From Rhodanobacter sp. (GTDB lineage: Bacteria; Pseudomonadota; Gammaproteobacteria; Xanthomonadales; Rhodanobacteraceae), in contig JAPHUU010000213.1 of NCBI GenBank assembly GCA_026193555.1, positions 1 through 10,283 of the forward strand: a stretch of DNA of 10,283 nucleotides, in the 5' to 3' direction. The notes beneath the pieces were generated by a model, which saw nothing but the letters and a program-made list of their open reading frames with translations, was not told the origin of the DNA and did no database searches. How positions within the stretch are numbered: the first letter of the stretch is position 1; every line of letters starts with the position of its first letter. A program made the position numbers and the translations under genes. This document shows, piece by piece, positions 6,644-10,283 of this stretch.

Positions 6644-6661
6644 AGATTACATATGTAATCT
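6644..6661. promoter_or_regulatory. BlaI-type operator 2 (distal, perfect palindrome)
   Basis: AGATTACATATGTAATCT is a perfect 18-bp palindrome with core TACATATGTA (6648-6657), essentially the textbook BlaI/MecI operator. Its centre is 25 bases from that of operator 1. On the minus strand it contains TGTAAT (6651-6646), a 5/6 match to a -10 box, so the operator may overlap the promoter of the repressor operon. A weak TTGCGG lies 15 bases further upstream. Confidence 0.85.
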
Positions 6662-6703
6662 TGAATCCGCAAGTCCCCCTTGAAGGCGGCGCCGCCAGAC
6701 GGT

Positions 6704-8059
6704 TCAGCGGTTGCTGATCTGGACGATTCTCTCGGACAGCGTCTTGCCGTTCTCATTCCATGCACGCAACCGGTAGCGTCCCGGGCTCAGGTACAGCCGG
6801 CTGCTGCTGTGCGCCTTGAGGAATACGTAGCGGTCCGCTGCCACTGCATCGTCCGGTTCGTTGATGAAATGAGCCTCGACGACGCAGGGCACGTTGTTGC
6901 GGCACAGCGTGGCACTGATTGCGTAGGGGAGCCTTTTCCCGCCGCGGCTGAGCCAGGCGGGGCGCGACATCTCATTGAGAGTCGGCGTGGTCGGCGAGAA
7001 TCGAATGCTGTCGTCGATATACAACGTCTTGGGATCCAGTCGCGTGCCATACATGCCTTCGTCACCGAAGGCTTTCATGTTGAGCGAGGGCGGGAGGATC
7101 ACGTTGGCGTCATACAGTTTCGGTTGCGCGCTCCAGACCTGGTCGCCCGTTCGTCTGACAAGTACCACCCGACCCGTGGGATGAAACCTCGCGATCAGTT
7201 GATGATAGTTATCCGTCTTGTCCAGGCGGGTCTCGAGGAATTGGGTCTGATCGACCGACAGCGGTTCGATGCCCGTCAATTTAGCCAGCTGCATGGCCAT
7301 CGGGGGAGTGCGGCCCAGCCGCCCGGCCGCCTTGTCGATATGTGCGTAGCCGGCATGCACGAACAGCCTGGCATTGGGGTCCCTCGCGAATACCTGCCGA
7401 TACAGGTTGTCCGCCTGACGTGTTTCACGTGCGGCTGGATTGCCATCGGCATCGTAGGCGACGATGGTGAAGCCAAGCCGGATCGCCTCGCGGATAATGT
7501 CGCCATACAGCGGCTCGTGCAGGTATTCGGTGCCATCCGACTGCAGTGCGTATCCGCGTTTCATCATTCCCTTGGCGTCCCCGGTCAGCGCCTCGGCTGC
7601 GAAATAGTTGAAACCGAGGGCGCGCAGGCGTGGCAGAAGGGCAAGGGTCAGAACCCGTGTATGGGCATAGTGGTGGGCTTCATTGACCATCACTATGCGT
7701 CGATGGGCGGCCAGCCTGGCAATCACGTCCACCGCGGGTTCCGCTTGCCAGTCGGCGCTGGTGGGCAGGGACAGGTCGGGTGGATCGCTGGGCTTGAGTG
7801 GAAAGCCGAATATGGCCTGGTCATACAGGCCCAGTTCGTTCGCCGCCGATGCCTTCAGTTGCAACGCCAGCGACTGGTCAGCTGCCCCAAGCCGAGGCAG
7901 TTGTCTGGTCAGGTAGAGATATCGAGCCAGATCGTTTGGCTGACGGCTCGCGCCGTGTATCAGCTGGATCTGGGTTCGATCGTATGTTTGCGCGTGGGCG
8001 ACCGGCAGTGCTAGCCACGCTGACAGGCAAATCAACACCATTGCAACCCGGATCGACAT
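6704..8059 (-). CDS. Secreted protein of unknown function with Tiki/ChaN/EreA-like motifs
   Basis: I do not recognise a named family with certainty. The protein (451 residues from the ATG at 8059) starts with a signal peptide: a hydrophobic run VAMVLICLSAWLALPV followed by AHA-Q as a signal peptidase I site, so it is probably periplasmic or exported. The middle resembles the fold clan of erythromycin esterase, ChaN and TraB/Tiki proteins: RIVMVNEAHHYAHTR (about 121-135) for the N-terminal metal or active-site loop, FAAEAL (153-158), GFTIVAYDADGN (196-207), and FVHAGYAHIDKAAG (233-246) for the second histidine motif. The last 75 residues look beta-rich (YLSPGRYRLRAWNENGK) and contain two cysteines (TLCRNNVPC). 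An ATG at 8065 is also possible, but GAGAG is six bases from the 8059 ATG and abuts the 8065 one. It ends 42 bases before operator 2 and is divergent from the oxidase gene. Confidence 0.72.
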   Translation of the reverse strand: MSIRVAMVLICLSAWLALPVAHAQTYDRTQIQLIHGASRQPNDLARYLYLTRQLPRLGAADQSLALQLKASAANELGLYDQAIFGFPLKPSDPPDLSLPTSADWQAEPAVDVIARLAAHRRIVMVNEAHHYAHTRVLTLALLPRLRALGFNYFAAEALTGDAKGMMKRGYALQSDGTEYLHEPLYGDIIREAIRLGFTIVAYDADGNPAARETRQADNLYRQVFARDPNARLFVHAGYAHIDKAAGRLGRTPPMAMQLAKLTGIEPLSVDQTQFLETRLDKTDNYHQLIARFHPTGRVVLVRRTGDQVWSAQPKLYDANVILPPSLNMKAFGDEGMYGTRLDPKTLYIDDSIRFSPTTPTLNEMSRPAWLSRGGKRLPYAISATLCRNNVPCVVEAHFINEPDDAVAADRYVFLKAHSSSRLYLSPGRYRLRAWNENGKTLSERIVQISNR

Positions 8060-8077
8060 GGACATCTCTCAGTGGAT

Positions 8078-8120
8078 CACTTGGCTGAAGCGTGCACTTG
8101 AAATGCAGTGGGATCAAGTG
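8078..8120. promoter_or_regulatory. Repeated CACTTG/CAAGTG sites in a divergent intergenic region
   Basis: CACTTG occurs at 8078-8083 and 8095-8100 and its inverse CAAGTG at 8115-8120. The last two form a 7-bp dyad, CACTTGA and TCAAGTG, with a 12-base spacer. The group lies between the secreted-protein gene and the divergent oxidase gene, so it could be a regulator site, but I cannot name a regulator. Confidence 0.3.
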
Positions 8121-8150
8121 TGATCCGGGGAATCTTGCATGCTCACCCTG

Positions 8151-8159
8151 GCTACAATC
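8151..8159 (+). promoter_or_regulatory. Candidate -10 box abutting the oxidase start codon
   Basis: GCTACAATC holds TACAAT (8153-8158), a 5/6 match to the -10 consensus, only three and six bases from the two candidate ATGs (8162 and 8165). There is no SD between it and the start. Transcription would begin at or beside the start codon, giving a leaderless mRNA. No clear -35 is seen. Confidence 0.45.
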
Positions 8160-8161
8160 TC

Positions 8162-9424
8162 ATGATGAAAACGACGTGCAGCGACGTACTGGTTCTCGGC
8201 GGTGGCGTCGTTGGTTTGGCCTGTGCGCTGTATCTGCTGAAGGCGGGCGCCAGCGTGCGCGTGCTGGAGCAGGGCACGCCCGGCTGCGGCAGTTCGCATG
8301 GCAACTGCGGCACCATCACGCCCAGCCACGCCGCGCCGCTGGCGATGCCGGGGATGATCGGGGTAGCGCTGCGCTCGATGTTCAGCGCCGATGCGCCGCT
8401 TTATCTCAATCCGCGGCTCGACGGGCCGCGCCTGCGCTGGCTGCTGGGTTTTGCCAGGCATTGCAACTGGCGTGACTTCACCGCCGCGACCACGGCGCGA
8501 TGTTCCATCCTGCAGCGCTCGCGCCAGTTGCTGGGCGAGTTGGTGCGCGATGAGAAGCTCGATTGCGAATTCAGCGAGCAAGGCACGCTGTATGTCTATC
8601 GCACGGCAAAGTTGAGGGCGGCCGACGAACGTGATCACGCGATGCTGCTCGATCGGCTGGGCATCGAGGTGCAGCGCCTGGACGGCGCGCAGGTCGAGGC
8701 GATGGAGCCGGCGCTGACGCCGGGCGTGGCCGGCGGCCTGTTCCATCCCGGCGATGCGTCGCTGCGGCCGGACCGTTACGCGGCCGAACTGGCGCGGCGG
8801 GTGGTCGAGCTTGGCGGGGTGATCGAGCAAGGTGCGTGCATCGAGCATTTCGACACGGACGGCAGGCGTATCACCGGGGTGCACAGCACCCGTGGTGTGT
8901 TCCAGGGTGCGCGGGTGGTCATGGCGCTGGGTGCCTGGTCGCCTCTGTTGGCGAGGCAATTGGGGCTGCGCCTGCCGATGCAGCCGGGCAAGGGCTACTC
9001 GCTGACCTACAGCCGGCCACGGCTGGCGCCTCGCCATGCACTGGTGCTGCGCGAGGCATCGGTGTGCGTGACGAGCTGGCAGGACGGTTACCGGCTGGGA
9101 AGCACGATGGAATTTTCCGGTTACAGCGAAGGGCTCAATCGCACCCGTCTTGATGCCTTGCGCCGCGGTGCGGCTGCCGGCCTGCGCGAGCCGGAGGGGC
9201 CGCGGCTGCTGGATGAATGGTGGGGCTGGCGGCCGATGAGCGTGGACGAGGTACCGATCATCGGGCCCAGCACCCGCTGGTCGAACCTGTGGCTGGCCAC
9301 CGCGCACGGCATGCTGGGCGTCAGCATGTCGGCGGCGACCGGCGAGTTGATCGCCTCGATGCTCGGTGGCCCGGCGTCGCCTGTCGATGCAGCACCCTGC
9401 GCCCCGGCGCGATTCGGACTGTAG
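8162..9424 (+). CDS. FAD-dependent D-amino-acid dehydrogenase-like oxidoreductase (DadA family)
   Basis: This is a flavoprotein of 420 residues in the DAO family, likely oxidising a D-amino acid, or a cyclic one such as D-hydroxyproline, to an imine and passing electrons to the respiratory chain. The FAD-binding Rossmann motif VLVLGGGVVGLACALYL ends strand 1 near the N-terminus (residues 9-25), with the ribose-binding glutamate in VLEQG. The family motif SSHGNCGTITPSHAAPLAMPG (45-65) and the C-terminal GWRPMSVDEVPIIGP and ATAHGMLGVSMSAATGEL match DadA-type enzymes, and the length is close to E. coli DadA (432). The start is either ATG of the pair at 8162/8165; neither has an SD. The amidohydrolase gene follows after 22 bases. 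DadA itself, a hydroxyproline dehydrogenase or a related amine oxidase cannot be separated by eye. Confidence 0.88.
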   Translation: MMKTTCSDVLVLGGGVVGLACALYLLKAGASVRVLEQGTPGCGSSHGNCGTITPSHAAPLAMPGMIGVALRSMFSADAPLYLNPRLDGPRLRWLLGFARHCNWRDFTAATTARCSILQRSRQLLGELVRDEKLDCEFSEQGTLYVYRTAKLRAADERDHAMLLDRLGIEVQRLDGAQVEAMEPALTPGVAGGLFHPGDASLRPDRYAAELARRVVELGGVIEQGACIEHFDTDGRRITGVHSTRGVFQGARVVMALGAWSPLLARQLGLRLPMQPGKGYSLTYSRPRLAPRHALVLREASVCVTSWQDGYRLGSTMEFSGYSEGLNRTRLDALRRGAAAGLREPEGPRLLDEWWGWRPMSVDEVPIIGPSTRWSNLWLATAHGMLGVSMSAATGELIASMLGGPASPVDAAPCAPARFGL

Positions 9425-9431
9425 CCGGCAA

Positions 9432-9440
9432 GCTACAATC
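9432..9440 (+). promoter_or_regulatory. Candidate -10 box abutting the amidohydrolase start codon
   Basis: GCTACAATC is the same nine bases as upstream of the oxidase gene. TACAAT (9434-9439) ends seven bases before the ATG at 9447, with CGCGGC between and no SD, so a transcript from here would be leaderless. The -35 region overlaps the end of the oxidase gene and shows no clear match. Confidence 0.45.
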
Positions 9441-9446
9441 CGCGGC

Positions 9447-10226
9447 ATGCCCAACTTCACTCTGCAGCGCGGACGCGTGCCGTTGTTGATCAGCCTGCCG
9501 CATGACGGCAGCTTCATCCCGGATGACATCGCCGTGCGGATGCACCCGCAAGCACGACGCTCACCGGATACCGACTGGCACGTGGCCCGTCTGTACGAAC
9601 CGTTGGCGCTTGGCCTGGGGGCCAGCGTGCTGAAACCGCTGGCGTCGCGTTACGTGATCGACCTCAATCGGCCCGCCGATGGGCAGGCGCTGTATCCGGG
9701 GCAACGCGAAACGGGTCTGGTTCCGACCGTGGGCTTTGACGGCGAGCCCTTGTATCGCGATGACCGGGTGCCTGATGCCGACGAAGTCCAGCGGCGGATC
9801 AGTGCGTTCTGGCAGCCCTACCATCAGGCGCTGGCGGATGAGTTGGAGCGGCTGCGTGCCGAGCATGGCCGGGTGCTGCTGTGGGAGGGGCACTCGATCC
9901 GCAGCCGGGTGCCGATGCTGTTCGACGGCCGCTTGCCGGACTTCAATCTGGGCACGGCCACGGGCGCCAGTTGCACGGCGGCCCTGCAGGCGCGGTTGCA
10001 GGGCTGCCTGCAGGCGCAGTCCGATTTCAGTTTCGTGGTCAATGGACGTTTCAAGGGCGGCTTCATCACCCGCCATTACGGCGACCCCGTGCGCGGTGTG
10101 CAGGCGGTGCAGCTGGAGCTGGCCCAACTCAACTACATGGACGAGCTGAGCTTTGATTACGACGAAATCGGGGCATCGGCCGTGCAGACCCTGATCAGCC
10201 GGCTGCTTGAGTCCGGCCTGCAGTAG
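9447..10226 (+). CDS. hutG: N-formylglutamate amidohydrolase (HutG-like)
   Basis: This 259-residue cytoplasmic enzyme belongs to the N-formylglutamate amidohydrolase family, which cleaves N-formyl-L-glutamate to glutamate and formate, the last step of one histidine degradation route. Family motifs are visible: ISLPHDG (15-21), DTDWHV (41-46), DLNRP (72-76), WEGHSIRS (146-153), NGRFKGGFITRHYG (199-212) and VQLELAQLNY (221-230). Their His, Asp and Glu residues probably bind the metal. The ATG at 9447 gives the usual compact N-terminus; the frame is open 27 codons upstream into the oxidase gene, but that part is Arg-rich and unlike the family. No other hut genes lie in the window, so a role in histidine use is likely but not shown by context. 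Its last 32 bases overlap a minus-strand reading frame from the right. Confidence 0.9.
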   Translation: MPNFTLQRGRVPLLISLPHDGSFIPDDIAVRMHPQARRSPDTDWHVARLYEPLALGLGASVLKPLASRYVIDLNRPADGQALYPGQRETGLVPTVGFDGEPLYRDDRVPDADEVQRRISAFWQPYHQALADELERLRAEHGRVLLWEGHSIRSRVPMLFDGRLPDFNLGTATGASCTAALQARLQGCLQAQSDFSFVVNGRFKGGFITRHYGDPVRGVQAVQLELAQLNYMDELSFDYDEIGASAVQTLISRLLESGLQ

Positions 10227-10283
10227 CTGGCGACAGGGCGGCAATGCACTTCAGCTCGATCGCGATCGGCGTCGGCAATGCGC
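10195..10283 (-). CDS. C-terminal end of a probable RidA-family protein (partial)
   Basis: The minus strand is open from the window edge to a TGA at 10195-10197, giving 28 complete residues that begin ALPTPIAIELKCIAAL. This matches the typical end of RidA/YjgF/UK114 proteins, where a leucine-proline turn leads into a final strand of the form IEIEAIAAL. RidA hydrolyses reactive enamine and imine intermediates, a product class of DadA-type oxidases, which fits the neighbourhood. The C-terminal dozen residues after CIAAL are longer than usual. The gene converges on hutG and overlaps its 3' end by 32 bases. Only a short fragment is visible, so the call is tentative. Confidence 0.5.
   Translation of the reverse strand, partial: ALPTPIAIELKCIAALSPATAGRTQAAG

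Noticed and set aside
6685..6696. GGCGGCGCCGCC palindrome just after the secreted-protein gene as a terminator
   Set aside because: It has no loop and no U-tract, so it may be only GC-rich chance symmetry. Readthrough toward the repressor gene cannot be excluded.
6680..8014. A 444-codon open frame on the plus strand opposite the secreted-protein gene
   Set aside because: The minus-strand product has a signal peptide, an SD and coherent motifs. The plus-strand frame has no SD-supported start and no domain, so it is a shadow.
9366..9446. An upstream start for the N-formylglutamate amidohydrolase inside the oxidase gene
   Set aside because: The 27 extra residues are Arg-rich and unlike the family, and the -10-like box and ATG at 9447 give the normal N-terminus.
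8114..9529. A 471-codon open frame on the minus strand opposite the oxidase gene
   Set aside because: It is rich in Arg, Gln and His, has no recognisable domain, and lies wholly over a clear DadA-family gene. Long antisense frames are expected at this GC content.

Overview
The window is a GC-rich, gene-dense stretch of chromosome with eleven protein genes and no sign of phage, IS element, CRISPR or RNA gene. The gene content (an M56 peptidase fused to a TonB C-terminal domain beside a BlaI-type repressor, SlyD, RhlE, a DadA-like oxidase, N-formylglutamate amidohydrolase), the GC bias and a short CCCCCTTCTCC-type hairpin repeat suggest a gammaproteobacterium of the Xanthomonadales, perhaps Rhodanobacteraceae. 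That assignment is inference; no marker gene is present. Layout from left to right: (1) on the minus strand, a class I SAM methyltransferase followed by the DEAD-box helicase rhlE, whose leader is structured and ends in a hairpin that buries the Shine-Dalgarno (SD) sequence; (2) on the plus strand, an MFS transporter and then slyD, the methyltransferase and the transporter being divergent; (3) a convergent junction with a strong, probably bidirectional terminator and a REP-like hairpin; (4) on the minus strand, read right to left, a secreted protein of unknown function with Tiki/ChaN/EreA-like motifs, then a BlaI-type repressor preceded by two BlaI-type operators, an M56 metallopeptidase with a periplasmic TonB_C domain and proline-rich tail, and an NlpC/P60 lipoprotein; (5) on the plus strand, a DadA-like FAD oxidoreductase and an N-formylglutamate amidohydrolase; (6) at the right edge, the minus-strand C-terminus of what looks like a RidA-family protein, overlapping the end of the amidohydrolase gene. 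How the genes may work together: BlaI, M56/TonB_C and NlpC read as one transcription unit. A membrane protease would sense an envelope signal, inactivate the repressor, and raise its own level and that of a peptidoglycan hydrolase. The M56 protein has no penicillin-binding sensor domain, so its signal is probably not a beta-lactam bound in the BlaR1 manner. At the right end, the oxidase, RidA and the amidohydrolase suggest amino-acid catabolism: the oxidase would make imines, RidA would hydrolyse them, and the amidohydrolase would release glutamate and formate. The most unusual non-coding signals are two SD-sequestering hairpins (rhlE, nlpC), the twin BlaI operators, and -10-like TACAAT boxes a few bases upstream of two start codons that lack an SD, which suggests leaderless transcripts. 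No gene-free stretch exceeds 300 bases; the largest is 1380-1554.
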